Source: Erwinia tasmaniensis Et1/99
GTDB taxonomy: Bacteria > Pseudomonadota > Gammaproteobacteria > Enterobacterales > Enterobacteriaceae
NCBI RefSeq assembly: GCF_000026185.1
Contig: NC_010694.1
Coordinates: 2,294,001 to 2,358,000 of the forward strand
Direction: 5' to 3'
Length of the DNA: 64,000 bases
Part shown: positions 30,083-40,225 of the stretch, in pieces
Layout: each line of letters opens with the position of its first letter
How positions within the stretch are numbered: position 1 is the stretch's first letter
Program-made: the position numbers and the translations under genes
Notes under the pieces: generated by a model
Databases searched by the model: none
What the model saw: only the letters and a program-made list of their open reading frames with translations
What the model was told of the DNA's origin: nothing

Positions 30083-31628
30083 TGGCAGGCAACTGATTGC
30101 TCCAGGTTTCCGTCAGCGTTTTGTCACCGTTAACCAGCGCAGCACGCATTTCCGTAGGTTGTTTGGCGTCTTTAATGCGAATGCGCAGCATCAGACGCCA
30201 CCCTTTGGTGACCGGATTATAGCGAACGCTGTTCTCCACCAGTTCACCGTTGTTACCAATACTGACCTGAGGCGTTACCGCGGTATTTTCCGGCAGTTTG
30301 CTCATCTCCGGGCCAACAAAATCAACGATAAAGGCCACGGTACCGTCCGGCTGGCGCACCAGGTTGGACTGCTTAACATCGCCGGTAGAGCGAAGGGTAC
30401 TTTTTACATACGCCGTCTCCGGTGAATGCAGCTGGCTTTCATCGCGGGTGAAATGCAGACGATAGGCAAACTTCATCTCTTTGCCCGCTTCAGGCAGGCT
30501 TTCCGGGGTCCAGAATGCCACGATATTATCGTTGGTTTCGTCCGCCGTTGGGATTTCAACCAGCTCAACGCGGCCTTTACCCCAGTCGCCCTGCGGTTCT
30601 ATCCAGCCGCTTGGACGCAGATCGTAACGATCGTCCAGATCCTGGAACTTATCAAATTCGCGCCCACGCTGTAACAGTCCGAAACCGCGCGGGTTTTCAA
30701 CGGTAAAGGTACTGACCGCCAGATGTTTTGGATTATTCAGCGGACGCCATATCCATTCACCGTTACCGGCGTGGATAGACAGGCCGTTAGAATCATGCAG
30801 GGCCGGACGGTAATTAACCTGAGACGTCGGTTGATTGGCGCCAAAGAGATACATACTGGTCAACGGTGCAACGCCCAGCTTGCCAATTTTGTCACGCAGA
30901 TAAACTTTTGACTGCACATCGACGGTGCTGTCTTTACCTGGGGTGATCAGGAAGCGATATGCTCCGGTGGCTCGCGGCGAGTCGAGCAGTGCATAAATAA
31001 CCAGATGCTTATCCTGCGGCTTTGGACGCTCGATCCAGAACTGCTTAAAGCGCGGAAACTCTTCACCGGAAGGCAGAGCGGTGTCTATGGCAAGGCCACG
31101 AGCAGAAAGCCCATAAACCTGCCCTGCACCGATCACGCGGAAATAGCTGGCTCCGAGGAAGCTGGAAATTTCATCTTTCTTATCTTTGCTATTTAACGGA
31201 TACAGCACTTTGAAACCGGCAAAACCGAGGTTCTTCAGCGTGTCGGCATCGTGTGGCACGTTACCAAAATTGAAATACTCTGGAGAATATTTAATCTCGC
31301 GCACGCTGTTTGCGGTCACTTCATTGAGGCGTACCGGGGTATCGAAGTACATACCTTGATGATAGAATTCAAGTTTAAAAGGGGTTTTAAGCTTACTCCA
31401 GTAGGCTTTGTCATGGTTGAACTGGATCTGCTGGTAGTTAGCGTATTTCATTTCACGCAGCTGCGAAGGCAGATTACTTTTCGGCGCTTCGAAGCTCTTT
31501 CCGGCTAAATCTTTCGCCTGTTTTGCCACATCGTCAATGCTGAAAGCCCAACTGCTGTTGGCATACATTGAGAACAAAACGGCAGCGCCAACCCAGCGCA
31601 ATTTCATCAGTTTTGGTTTATTGTTCAT
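30075..31628 (-). CDS. opgG: Periplasmic glucan biosynthesis protein OpgG
   Basis: OpgG is a periplasmic glucan-processing enzyme needed for branched osmoregulated glucans. The 517-residue precursor has a signal peptide (about residues 1-28, ending SSWA-FS) and the conserved [20 protein letters not shown] block, [20 protein letters not shown], and [20 protein letters not shown]. Length matches E. coli (511). It is the first gene of opgGH and is divergent from opgC. In plant-associated Erwinia these glucans are known to matter for virulence. Confidence 0.97.
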   Translation of the reverse strand: MNNKPKLMKLRWVGAAVLFSMYANSSWAFSIDDVAKQAKDLAGKSFEAPKSNLPSQLREMKYANYQQIQFNHDKAYWSKLKTPFKLEFYHQGMYFDTPVRLNEVTANSVREIKYSPEYFNFGNVPHDADTLKNLGFAGFKVLYPLNSKDKKDEISSFLGASYFRVIGAGQVYGLSARGLAIDTALPSGEEFPRFKQFWIERPKPQDKHLVIYALLDSPRATGAYRFLITPGKDSTVDVQSKVYLRDKIGKLGVAPLTSMYLFGANQPTSQVNYRPALHDSNGLSIHAGNGEWIWRPLNNPKHLAVSTFTVENPRGFGLLQRGREFDKFQDLDDRYDLRPSGWIEPQGDWGKGRVELVEIPTADETNDNIVAFWTPESLPEAGKEMKFAYRLHFTRDESQLHSPETAYVKSTLRSTGDVKQSNLVRQPDGTVAFIVDFVGPEMSKLPENTAVTPQVSIGNNGELVENSVRYNPVTKGWRLMLRIRIKDAKQPTEMRAALVNGDKTLTETWSNQLPANE

Positions 31629-31879
31629 TTTAATCCGGACATCCCCCCCATTTCGGGTGCTTAAACAATTAATTCATCTTAAAGGATAATTTAGTATTCC
31701 GACAGCATGACCGCGTTTTTGTTCCGATATTCTGATTCACGAAACTTCCGATCCTTAAGCTTTTAACGGAACCAGATTCGACTGATAGTATACGCTTATT
31801 CGCCCTGGTAAAGTAAGCAGTAAGCTTTAGGCTGATTACGGATCCACTAAGCGGATAACGCGTTGAAAAACGGATATTT

Positions 31880-33004
31880 ATGACTAGAAAAACACAGCAA
31901 AGAGAGTACTTCCTTGATTCGATTCGCGCCTGGTTAATGTTATTAGGGGTGCCTTTTCATGTATCGCTCATTTATTCAACTCAAAGCTGGTCGGTAAACA
32001 GTAGCTCCCCCTCCGAGTGGCTGACGTTGCTGAATGATTTCATCCATGCCTTTCGCATGCAGGTGTTCTTCGTCATCTCAGGCTATTTTTCCTACATGCT
32101 GTTCCTGCGTTATAACCCCAGCAGCTGGCTGAAGGTGCGTATGGAGCGGGTTGGCATCCCAATGTTGACGGCCATTCCGCTTATCACCCTGCCTCAATTC
32201 TTCATGCTTAAAGAGTGGACCAGCAAGATAGGTAACTGGAGTAGCATGACGTTTTATCAGCAGTACAATGCGCTGGTTTGGGATTTAATTTCCCACCTGT
32301 GGTTTCTGCTGGTGCTGGTACTGCTCACCCTGGCGGGCCGTTGGCTTTTCACTATTTTGCGCGACAGTAAGAGGGAAAAATCAGACCATTCCGATCTTGG
32401 CTGGGGCCGTCTTACCCTCTGGATCCTGCTTTGCTGCCTTGCATGGTGTATTTTCCGCCGCACGCTGTTTATCTTTGCCCCGCAGATCCTCGGTGATGCG
32501 CTGTTCAATATGGCCGTGATGCAGACGTTATTTTATCTGCCTTTTTTTGTGCTGGGAGCAATGGCGTGGAAATACCCGGCGATTAAAGCCCTTTTCGTTC
32601 GTCCGGTGCCCTGGACCTTTGTCGGTTCCGCCCTGGCGTTTGCCGCCTATGTCGCTAATCAGACGTGGAGCCATGGCGGCGGCTGGCTGTATGAAATCGA
32701 TGCGCTGACGTCCATGTTGATGGGGCTGTGGATGATCAATGTGGTGTTTTCACTCGGCTATCGCCTGCTGAATTCACACTCTCCGCGCGTAAGGTATCTT
32801 GTTAACGCCTCACTGTTTATCTACCTGGTACACCATCCGTTAACCATTCTCTACGGCATTCTTTTTGTTAACGAGATAGGTAACAACACGCTGGGCTTCT
32901 TTGCAGGACTGGTGTTCGTCTTTGGCATCGCCTTTGTGCTGTATGAAATCCATTTGCGTATTCCGCTGCTGCGCTTCCTGTTCTCCGGGAAAGCACAACA
33001 TTAA
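31880..33004 (+). CDS. opgC: Glucan succinyltransferase OpgC
   Basis: OpgC adds succinyl groups to osmoregulated glucans at the inner membrane. The 374-residue product has about ten membrane helices of the acyltransferase-3 family, with the early [20 protein letters not shown] motif carrying the family's Arg and His. It is slightly shorter than E. coli OpgC (385). It is divergent from opgGH across 251 bases that must hold both promoters. Confidence 0.95.
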   Translation: MTRKTQQREYFLDSIRAWLMLLGVPFHVSLIYSTQSWSVNSSSPSEWLTLLNDFIHAFRMQVFFVISGYFSYMLFLRYNPSSWLKVRMERVGIPMLTAIPLITLPQFFMLKEWTSKIGNWSSMTFYQQYNALVWDLISHLWFLLVLVLLTLAGRWLFTILRDSKREKSDHSDLGWGRLTLWILLCCLAWCIFRRTLFIFAPQILGDALFNMAVMQTLFYLPFFVLGAMAWKYPAIKALFVRPVPWTFVGSALAFAAYVANQTWSHGGGWLYEIDALTSMLMGLWMINVVFSLGYRLLNSHSPRVRYLVNASLFIYLVHHPLTILYGILFVNEIGNNTLGFFAGLVFVFGIAFVLYEIHLRIPLLRFLFSGKAQH

Positions 33005-33006
33005 GC

Positions 33007-33034
33007 GGTGACCGGGGCGCGCGCCCCGGTCACC
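33007..33034. repeat. 28-bp perfect palindrome between opgC and clsC
   Basis: The two 14-base halves (GGTGACCGGGGCGC and its exact reverse complement) abut without a loop, immediately after the opgC stop and seven bases before the clsC stop. As RNA either strand would fold into a very stable hairpin, so it probably ends both convergent transcripts, although no T run follows. Confidence 0.85.
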
Positions 33035-33040
33035 GGCGGC

Positions 33041-34516
33041 TTATAACAACCACTCGATAGGCAGACGTGAGACAAGGCGGACTAAGAGACGCTGCATCAG
33101 TCGCGTTTGCGGTTCATGTTTGTGCACAACCTCTTTCTCCGGGTCATCCGGATATTCCACCCAGTTTATGTGCCCCCACTTATCCAACCTCAGCGTCCAG
33201 GCCTTGTCGGGCATACTGGTCATAAAGCGCTGATGCACCTGCGTTGCCAGGCTTTCGCTCTCAATGACCAGCCCCATTTCCGTGTTCAGCATCGCCGAAC
33301 GCGGATCGAAATTAAATGAGCCAATAAACAGCTGCTGGTTATCAACGCTGAACGTTTTGGCGTGCAGGCTGGCTCCCGAGTTACCGGTTAAGCCACGGTC
33401 ATGCGAAGCCGGAGCCATCCCGTTATGGGGCTTTAGCTCATACAGCGTAACGCCGTGACGTAACAGTTTTTTGCGCCATTTGGCGTAACCGGCATGCACC
33501 ACGGAAACATCATTAGCCGCCAGTGAATTGGTCAGCACGGCGATTTTTACCCCTTTACGCACCAGCGAAAGCAGCTGGGCCACGCCGGCACGCGTTGGAA
33601 CAAAATAGGCGGAAATAATGTCGAACTGGCGCTGCGGTTTGCCGATGGCAGACAGCATACGTTGTGGCAAAAGCGTACTTGTTCTTGCGCGCCCCAACCC
33701 TTTGCGCGGGTCGTCGCTTAACAGACGAGTATTGGCCCATATAAACGGCAGAGAACGGCTTTCAAGTTGACTGACAAACGGCGATTCGTCCACCCGCCGC
33801 AGATAACGCTGTACCCGGGTGGTTTCACGCCACGCCTGCGGTAGCGTGACGGCCGAGAGTTCACCCGCCTCTTCGTCAACGACGGTGTTTAGCGGCGCAA
33901 CGGCCCGACTTTGCCAGTAGCGCGAAAAATCCTGCGCAACCTCCCCGACTACCGGGCCAACGGCCAGCACATCGAGATCGGTGAACAGAGGTTCATCCCC
34001 GGCGGCAAAGTACTCATCGCCGATATTGCGGCCGCCGACGATAGTCGCCGTATTGTCAACGGTAAAACTTTTGTTGTGCATACGCCGGTTCAGACGGGCG
34101 AAATCCGTGATGTAGCCAAGTGCGCGCAGAGTACGGAACGAAAAAGGATTGAACAGGCGTATCTCAATATTGGGATGGCGATTCAGTTCACTCAGCGTGT
34201 CATCAAGGCCACCGGTATTGTTATCATCCAGCAGCAGCCGTATCTTTACCCCGCGCTGGGCGGCAGTCAATACGGCACTGAACAGTAACCGCCCGGACAT
34301 GTCGTTTTGCCAAATATAATATTGAATATCCAGCGAGCGCTCGGCCATTGAGATCAGCAGATAGCGGGCGGCAAATGCGTCCAGACCTTCATCTAAAGGG
34401 AAGATGCCGCTGTGCTCAGGATGTTGTTCCGCCAGCGGAATGACGGCCTGCGCAAGCCGTGAACGCGCAGTCGTCGCCGAAAAGCCAGCATCTGGCCACT
34501 GATGTATCTCGGTCAT
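33041..34516 (-). CDS. clsC: Cardiolipin synthase C (phospholipase D family)
   Basis: ClsC makes cardiolipin from phosphatidylglycerol and phosphatidylethanolamine. The 491-residue protein has two HKD motifs: RRMHNKSFTVDNTATIVGGR (about residue 145) and ASLHAKTFSVDNQQLFIGSF (about 385). It also keeps YYIWQNDMSGRLLF and SYFVPT-like ISAYFVPTRAGVAQLL. In E. coli clsC works with the macrodomain protein YmdB encoded just upstream; no ymdB is seen here. Confidence 0.95.
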   Translation of the reverse strand: MTEIHQWPDAGFSATTARSRLAQAVIPLAEQHPEHSGIFPLDEGLDAFAARYLLISMAERSLDIQYYIWQNDMSGRLLFSAVLTAAQRGVKIRLLLDDNNTGGLDDTLSELNRHPNIEIRLFNPFSFRTLRALGYITDFARLNRRMHNKSFTVDNTATIVGGRNIGDEYFAAGDEPLFTDLDVLAVGPVVGEVAQDFSRYWQSRAVAPLNTVVDEEAGELSAVTLPQAWRETTRVQRYLRRVDESPFVSQLESRSLPFIWANTRLLSDDPRKGLGRARTSTLLPQRMLSAIGKPQRQFDIISAYFVPTRAGVAQLLSLVRKGVKIAVLTNSLAANDVSVVHAGYAKWRKKLLRHGVTLYELKPHNGMAPASHDRGLTGNSGASLHAKTFSVDNQQLFIGSFNFDPRSAMLNTEMGLVIESESLATQVHQRFMTSMPDKAWTLRLDKWGHINWVEYPDDPEKEVVHKHEPQTRLMQRLLVRLVSRLPIEWLL

Positions 34517-34799
34517 CGGCGATCCTTGAGTTGATTAGGGTTATTTTTCAGCAGTAAACGACTGTCCGATCGCCGCTATCAGAGCAGGCTCACAATCAAA
34601 CCACCGTCTGATTTTCCCCCCTATCCGATCGCCATGCGTTGCTGACAAATAATATTATGCCCTGTTACTTACGTATCATCTACTGACGATATTTACACAA
34701 CCCAATCCAGCCAGTAGCACCGATAGCGCCAGTCACAGATAATCCTAATCTTCGTCGGTTAGCCGATCGGCAGGCGGATCGGAGCCGTAACTCACGGCG

Positions 34800-34940
34800 T
34801 CAGCACACCCAAAGAGTAATAACGATAACAAAGGTAATTAGCGTGAAGGAGGCGATGGCAAAAACCATAATGGTGAAAGGGGCGTCTTCTAAGGGCACGC
34901 GTTTTTCTTTTTCGGACTCGGTTTCAGGACTGTTTTTCAT
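34800..34940 (-). CDS. Candidate 46-residue single-span membrane protein
   Basis: A short ORF in the clsC-efflux gap. It codes for a charged N-terminus (MKNSPETESEKEKRVP) followed by one continuous hydrophobic helix (FTIMVFAIASFTLITFVIVI) and a short TLWVC end, the layout of many small regulatory membrane proteins. The ribosome site is weak (GTGG). I do not recognise the family. The ORF is too regular to ignore but could be chance. Confidence 0.45.
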   Translation of the reverse strand: MKNSPETESEKEKRVPLEDAPFTIMVFAIASFTLITFVIVITLWVC

Positions 34941-35400
34941 ATCAAACCACAGTATACCGGCAAAACATTGCTGTTATGGGGCCAGTAAAAGATGAAAGAC
35001 GTCCGTTTCGTAAGGAGGTAAACCGTAGTTCACGTAGGCTCAGCATTCATTAAATAGAATCACCCTTCGTCAGATTAAATTATTGACGTGTACGGGCAAC
35101 AAAGAATAGCACAGCGTCTGAATTGGTTAAAAAAATAAATTAATTGACTCGTGCAACTAAGGGCATAAAGCGCTCTTATCTACGACAGAATTAGCATATT
35201 TGCCCTGTCAAACCTCCGATCAGCAGATCGGGTGACCCGTCATTTCCATTAATGCTTTACCGCTAACGAAAGTCGAATTTCTCTCCTGAGACTGTCATTG
35301 TGTCAGACGGTGGGCTACTCTGTGGCTGTTCGTTACGCTGTCATTTCGCTAAAAATACTTTGTATACAGAAACTTAATAGTGATACAGCACATCTGTACT
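34941..35400. other. Gene-free stretch between small ORF and efflux operon
   Basis: About 460 A+T-rich bases without a credible coding region. I see no tRNA, terminator with T run, or recognisable operator in it. Confidence 0.4.
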
Positions 35401-35445
35401 TGCCTGGCCCACCGCACTTCCATTAGAAGTACGGTGGGCCAGGCA
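35401..35445. repeat. 20-bp inverted repeat downstream of the efflux operon
   Basis: TGCCTGGCCCACCG... at 35401-35420 pairs with its reverse complement at 35426-35445 with a single mismatch (C-A or G-U, depending on strand) and a 5-base loop. It lies 76 bases beyond the stop of the outer membrane gene. No T run follows, so it is either a strong RNA end hairpin or a small repeat element. Confidence 0.7.
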
Positions 35446-35520
35446 TCAGAACACCATGCCCGCACAAGCATAGGTAGCGTCCAATTTCTGCCCGACACGC
35501 GCCGTGAAATAGGTTTCTCT

Positions 35521-36900
35521 TCAGGGCCGCCAGCCGCCGCCCATCGCACGATAGAGATCGATCTGCGCCAGCAGCAAATTATTTTTTGCCTGCACGACGC
35601 CGAGCTGGGTACTGAATAACGTCCGCTGGGCATCCAGCTCATCAAGATAGGAGGCGTAGCCGTTCTGATAACGATTTCTGGCGATGCGCAGCGCCTCCTG
35701 GGCCACCTGCTGCTGAAGCAGCAGCTCATCCAGCTGCTGCTGATAGCGTTCGATGGCATCCAGATCGTTATTTACCTCGCTGAATGCCGCACGCACCACT
35801 TTTTCATAGTTGTACAGCGCCTGATTACGCGTAGCCATTGAGACATCAACCTGTGCCGTCAACGCTTCACGATTGAGCAGCGGCGCCAATATGCTGCCAC
35901 CGATGCTCCACAGCCGAAACGGGTTATCGGCCAGCTGATGCAGCGCGGAACTTTGCAGGGTGCCGCTGGCGGTCAGATTTAGCGACGGCAGCAGGCTGGC
36001 ACGCGCCGACCGCAGCGAGGCATCCGCCGCCAGAAGCTGGCGCTCGGCCTGCACGATATCAGGCCTGCGCTGAAGTAGCTGCGATGGCATCACGGCCGGC
36101 AACGTTTGTACCGTAAGGTGTTCGAAGTGATTTTGACGCGCGACCCGGCGTGGGTTCATCCCGACAAGAATGCTCAGGGCGTTTTCCTGTTGCGCTATCT
36201 GATGCCGTAACAGAGGAACCTGCGCTTTCGCTGTCTGATATTCCGACCGCGACTGGAGCCACTCCAGCCTGGAGGTATAGCCCGTTTCAAACTGACGCTG
36301 GGCCAGTTTGAGCGAGTTGTCGCGCGATGCCAGCGTGGCTTCGGTGACCCGCAGCTGTTCATCCAGTGACACCAACGTCATATAGCCGGAAGCCACCGAG
36401 CTGGCGATAGTTAACTCGGCGGCGGCGGCGGCGGCCTGCTGCGCCGCCAGGGTTGCTCCGGCAGCATCGATACTGCTGCTACGTTCGCCCCAGAGGTCGA
36501 CGTCGTAGTTGGCCTGCAACAGCCCCTGGAATACCGAATACTGATAAGGCTGACCGGTCACCGCCGAGATTGCCCGTGCCCGACTGCTCGTCACGCCAGC
36601 GTCCAGCGTAGGGAAGTTATCTCCTTCTGCGCCACGCAGTTGAGCACGGTATTGATCGACGCGCGATCGCGCCGTAAGGATATCCGGGTTGTGGCGCAGC
36701 GCCTGCATGACGAGCTGGTTTAGCGCGGGATCGTTGAAGGCCCGCCACCAGTCGGCCTCAACCGCCGCGGCCGGCCCCGCCTGATTGCGCCACTGTGCCG
36801 GAATAGGTAGCGATGAGGGGGCTCGTTCAACGTGGGTGGCACAACCCGCCAGCCCCGCCGCCAGCAGCAGCATGCCGAGCGCTTTACCAACAGGGCTCAT
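35521..36900 (-). CDS. Efflux outer membrane lipoprotein (NodT/OprM family)
   Basis: The 459-residue precursor is a TolC-like trimeric outer-membrane channel with a lipobox (LLAAGLAGC, Cys about residue 19) and two OEP repeats rich in Gln and Leu helices. Typical blocks are DWWRAFNDPALNQLVMQAL, DVDLWGERSSS and ALYNYEKVVRAAFSEVNNDL, then YQNGYASYLDELDAQRTLFS. Its start overlaps the stop of the adaptor gene by four bases, so it is the third gene of a tripartite export operon. Substrate unknown. Confidence 0.9.
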   Translation of the reverse strand: MSPVGKALGMLLLAAGLAGCATHVERAPSSLPIPAQWRNQAGPAAAVEADWWRAFNDPALNQLVMQALRHNPDILTARSRVDQYRAQLRGAEGDNFPTLDAGVTSSRARAISAVTGQPYQYSVFQGLLQANYDVDLWGERSSSIDAAGATLAAQQAAAAAAELTIASSVASGYMTLVSLDEQLRVTEATLASRDNSLKLAQRQFETGYTSRLEWLQSRSEYQTAKAQVPLLRHQIAQQENALSILVGMNPRRVARQNHFEHLTVQTLPAVMPSQLLQRRPDIVQAERQLLAADASLRSARASLLPSLNLTASGTLQSSALHQLADNPFRLWSIGGSILAPLLNREALTAQVDVSMATRNQALYNYEKVVRAAFSEVNNDLDAIERYQQQLDELLLQQQVAQEALRIARNRYQNGYASYLDELDAQRTLFSTQLGVVQAKNNLLLAQIDLYRAMGGGWRP

Positions 36901-37985
36901 TTTTTCACCCCACCCTGCATATCCGCCGTATCAATACTCACTTCCACCGACATTCCCGGACGGAGGCGAGCGGCATTATCGCTGGTAATTTTAATCCGCA
37001 CCGGAATACGTTGGGCGATCTTGACAAAGTTACCGGTGGCGTTATCAGGTGAAATGGCGCTGAACTCCGACCCCGCCGCGGGTGAGATGTACTCCACTTC
37101 CCCGTTAAAGCGTTCACCATCCAGCGCATCTACGCTGAAGCTGACCGGCAGGCCGGGGCGGATCCGCGCCATCTGGGTCTCTTTCAGATTGGCGATCACC
37201 CACATCTGCTGCGGAACCAGCGAAGTCAGCCGGGTCCCGGCGGTCACGTATGCTCCCTGGCGTACCGCAATCTGCCCCAGCTGCCCGTCGCGGGGCGCAA
37301 TGATTTTAGTGTTATCGAGATCGATCTGCGCAAGTTCCAGCGCAGCCTGCGCATTGGCAACGTCCGCCTCCAGCGAAGCACGATTGACGATGGTGGTCTC
37401 CAGGTCCTGACGCGACACTTCAAGCGTCGCCTGGGCCTGCTCTACCCCGGCCAGCATCTGACTGTTGCTGGCGCGCGAAGCATCTCGCTCACGCACGGAT
37501 AAAGAGCCGTCAGCAACCAGGTTTTCCACGCGTTTCAGGTCCAGCGCGCCCTTCAGCGCCTGCGCCTTCGCGTTTTGCAGCGCGGCCTGATTGCGTTTGA
37601 TCACCGCTTCGGCGCTGCGCCGCTGTTGTTGATTATTGGCCAGCGCGGCTTTTTTCATATTTAACTGTGCGCTGGATTGATGCACGCGCTGGCGATAGAT
37701 GCGGTCGTCAATCTTCATGAGCAGGTCGCCACGGTGTACCGGCTGAAAGTCCAGCACGTTCACCGCGGTGATATAGCCACTGACCTGCGGGCTGATAAAG
37801 GTCACCTGCCCGCGTACGTAGGCATTTTCCGTTGACTGCGTCTGGCTGGTGAAGGGGGGCAGCTGCCAGGCATAAAGGATCACCAGCACGCCGACCAGCG
37901 CAATGCCGGAGCCCAGCGCGATGGAGATAATCCGCAGCTTATTATTTCTCAGACGCTCATCAAGCTGCTGTTCCTGTTGACTCAT
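36897..37985 (-). CDS. HlyD-family membrane fusion protein (EmrA-like)
   Basis: A periplasmic adaptor linking the inner-membrane pump to the outer channel. The 362-residue product has one N-terminal membrane segment (IALGSGIALVGVLVILYAW), a biotinyl-lipoyl-like half (TFISPQVSGYITAVNVLDFQ), a long helical hairpin rich in Ala and Gln, then the second half (IIAPRDGQLGQIAVRQGAYV). It overlaps the upstream MFS gene and the downstream channel gene by four bases each (ATGA). Confidence 0.92.
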   Translation of the reverse strand: MSQQEQQLDERLRNNKLRIISIALGSGIALVGVLVILYAWQLPPFTSQTQSTENAYVRGQVTFISPQVSGYITAVNVLDFQPVHRGDLLMKIDDRIYRQRVHQSSAQLNMKKAALANNQQQRRSAEAVIKRNQAALQNAKAQALKGALDLKRVENLVADGSLSVRERDASRASNSQMLAGVEQAQATLEVSRQDLETTIVNRASLEADVANAQAALELAQIDLDNTKIIAPRDGQLGQIAVRQGAYVTAGTRLTSLVPQQMWVIANLKETQMARIRPGLPVSFSVDALDGERFNGEVEYISPAAGSEFSAISPDNATGNFVKIAQRIPVRIKITSDNAARLRPGMSVEVSIDTADMQGGVKK

Positions 37986-39670
37986 TGTTTCTCCGTGTTT
38001 AATTGTTGCATGGCGCGCCGTTCGGATTCCGCTTCACGCTTTGCCTGCTGCCAGTTAAGGTAGCGCAGGCGCGACAGGCGCCACAGCACCCAGAGTAAAG
38101 TGACCCCCGCTAATACGGCAGTCAGAATATACACATCGTTATAGGCCAGTACGTTTGCCTGTAGCGTTGCCGCCGTTTGTAGTTGCGTGGTGCTCTGCGC
38201 ACCGAGCAGGGTAGTATCACCAATCTGGCTGGCAAAGAGATTGTTGTACTGTGTCAGACGGTCGGTGACGTTGGGATCGAGTAGCGATAGCCTGTCGCCC
38301 AGCAGGCTGGAGTGGTATTTTTCACGCCAGGTCTGAAAGGTACCCAACAGGGCTGAACCCATCAGCCCTCCCAGGTTCTGGCTCATACCGAACAGCACCA
38401 CGAAACTGACCAGATTTTTCGGCTGGGTTATGACGCTGCTTACGCCCAACAGCATTGCCGGGGCAATAAAGAACGAGGTGCTGAAGCCGAGCAAAAACTG
38501 GCTGATATACATGTTATCAGCTCGAGTCAGCGGACTGGACTGCGCGTCCATCAGCGAAGCCACCATCACCACGATCAGCGACAGCACAATTGGCCAGCTA
38601 AGATGCTTAGGGTTGATCGTTAGCGCACTGCAAATAATCCCCGCGGCAACGCCGGCAAGGATAGCCAGCGCCAGCCCCTGCATCTGATCGTTCTGCAAGC
38701 CGATCTGTTGTAGGTAGCCAATTGCACCCGTATTTTGCTCCGCAAGCATTATGCGCAGCAGGATCATCAAAATACCCAGGCGGAAGATCGCTCCGCTACC
38801 CAACCAGCGCGTGTTGATCAGCGGGTTGCTACGGTTATGCTCGACCAGCACCGCTGCCGTCACCAGTACCAGCCCCAGGGCCAGGCAAACGCCCAGCCAG
38901 GGGGTGCTGGTCCACCATTCGATGCGTCCCAATGACAGCACGCCGCAAAACAGCGCCATACCGGGTGCCATCAGGAAAAAAGTGAGAAAATCTTTTTTCT
39001 CAAAGACTTTCGTGCGCTCACCGGGTGGCAGTTTGAGGATCAGCACGGCGCCCAGCGCCATCAACGCCAGACCCAGCTCGAATAAATAGAGTCCGCGCCA
39101 CTGATCCAGCTGTAACAGCTCGGTGGAGAACAGGCGCGCCAGCGGGATAGCCAGCTGAGAAGCCCCCAAACCGATCGCCAACGCCTTCAGGCGGTGCCTG
39201 GCGGGCCAAGCCTGCACCTGATAGTAGATACCCAGCGAACTGAGCGCGCCCCCCACCATACCATGAGCCGCACGCACGATAATTGCCGAGCTGAGATCGT
39301 TAACCAGTAGATGGAAGAAGGCGACCAGCACGTAGAGCACGAGGAATGCTTCGGTAAATACGCGCAGGCCGTACTGCTGACGAAATTTGACCAGCAGCAG
39401 GTTGATAGAAATATTGCCCATGACATACACCGCCGGTAACCAGGCGATTTCGTTGCTATAGGCACCAAATACGCCCTGCAAATTGGTCAAATTGGCGGTG
39501 ACCAGCGCGTTACTTAGCGCCCCGGTGATGCAAATAAGCAGACCGACAATGCCAAAGGCAATGCGTTTATAACCGGGATGACTCGGTGTCGAGGGCGAGC
39601 CGGGCAGCATGGGTTTCTCACCGGGGGCCCACTCGCGCGGTGCATAAGGATTAGCGTTATCACCCGACAC
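37982..39670 (-). CDS. MFS efflux pump, DHA2 (EmrB/QacA) family
   Basis: The 562-residue product is a 14-helix drug:proton antiporter. The first helix begins after a hydrophilic, Pro-rich N-terminus of about 30 residues (YAPREWAPGEKPMLPG), which is longer than in EmrB. It has LPAVYVMGNISINLLLVKFR in helix 2 to loop 2-3, the usual MFS signature position. It is the first structural gene of the operon, one base after marR. It could export a toxic plant compound or dye; nothing in the sequence decides. Confidence 0.9.
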   Translation of the reverse strand: MSGDNANPYAPREWAPGEKPMLPGSPSTPSHPGYKRIAFGIVGLLICITGALSNALVTANLTNLQGVFGAYSNEIAWLPAVYVMGNISINLLLVKFRQQYGLRVFTEAFLVLYVLVAFFHLLVNDLSSAIIVRAAHGMVGGALSSLGIYYQVQAWPARHRLKALAIGLGASQLAIPLARLFSTELLQLDQWRGLYLFELGLALMALGAVLILKLPPGERTKVFEKKDFLTFFLMAPGMALFCGVLSLGRIEWWTSTPWLGVCLALGLVLVTAAVLVEHNRSNPLINTRWLGSGAIFRLGILMILLRIMLAEQNTGAIGYLQQIGLQNDQMQGLALAILAGVAAGIICSALTINPKHLSWPIVLSLIVVMVASLMDAQSSPLTRADNMYISQFLLGFSTSFFIAPAMLLGVSSVITQPKNLVSFVVLFGMSQNLGGLMGSALLGTFQTWREKYHSSLLGDRLSLLDPNVTDRLTQYNNLFASQIGDTTLLGAQSTTQLQTAATLQANVLAYNDVYILTAVLAGVTLLWVLWRLSRLRYLNWQQAKREAESERRAMQQLNTEKQ

Positions 39671-39671
39671 G

Positions 39672-40103
39672 TTATTTTGCCTCGGTCGCCGTCAACAGTT
39701 GCTGTAAAACTCGCTGGGTGGTTGCCAACTCGGCAGGATCGAGCCCCGATAGCAGTTCGTGACGCAGCGCGTCGGCTTCAGTTTTCAGGCGCTGGTTCAG
39801 CAGCTCTCCCTTCGGCGTGACGTGCAGCAGGCGTTTACGGCGATCCTCCGCTGGCTGAACGCGTTCGACCAACTGTTGTTTGACCAGTCGGTCGATCAGT
39901 GGCACCACGCTGGCATCCTCAAGTCCGAGAGCCTGCGCCAGCGCCTTTTGGTTTATCGGCTGCTGCTGAGTCGCAATGGTCGCCACCGCCATCCAGCTGC
40001 TCATGCTAAGACCATTATCCTTCATTCGCCGATCGATCGCCTGACGCCAGGCATTGGCGGTAAGATGCAGCAACCGCGAGAAGTTCAGTTCATGAGAGTT
40101 CAA
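39672..40103 (-). CDS. MarR-family transcriptional regulator
   Basis: The 143-residue product has the MarR winged helix: NQKALAQALGLEDASVVPLIDRLVKQQLVER as recognition region and EDRRKRLLHVTPKG as wing. It is one base ahead of the efflux genes and almost surely controls them; MarR repressors of this type release DNA on binding phenolic ligands. No palindromic operator could be placed in the 40104-40225 gap with confidence. Confidence 0.92.
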   Translation of the reverse strand: MNSHELNFSRLLHLTANAWRQAIDRRMKDNGLSMSSWMAVATIATQQQPINQKALAQALGLEDASVVPLIDRLVKQQLVERVQPAEDRRKRLLHVTPKGELLNQRLKTEADALRHELLSGLDPAELATTQRVLQQLLTATEAK

Positions 40104-40225
40104 ATTGTGAAATGCCTGATTATTAGGTGGCTAACTAAAAACATCCGGCCATTATAACCCTGCCCGGACAGGCTATGGAAGCAAGTGAACCAACAGTTTA
40201 GATAATAGTTATCTTCTCTGCCAGG

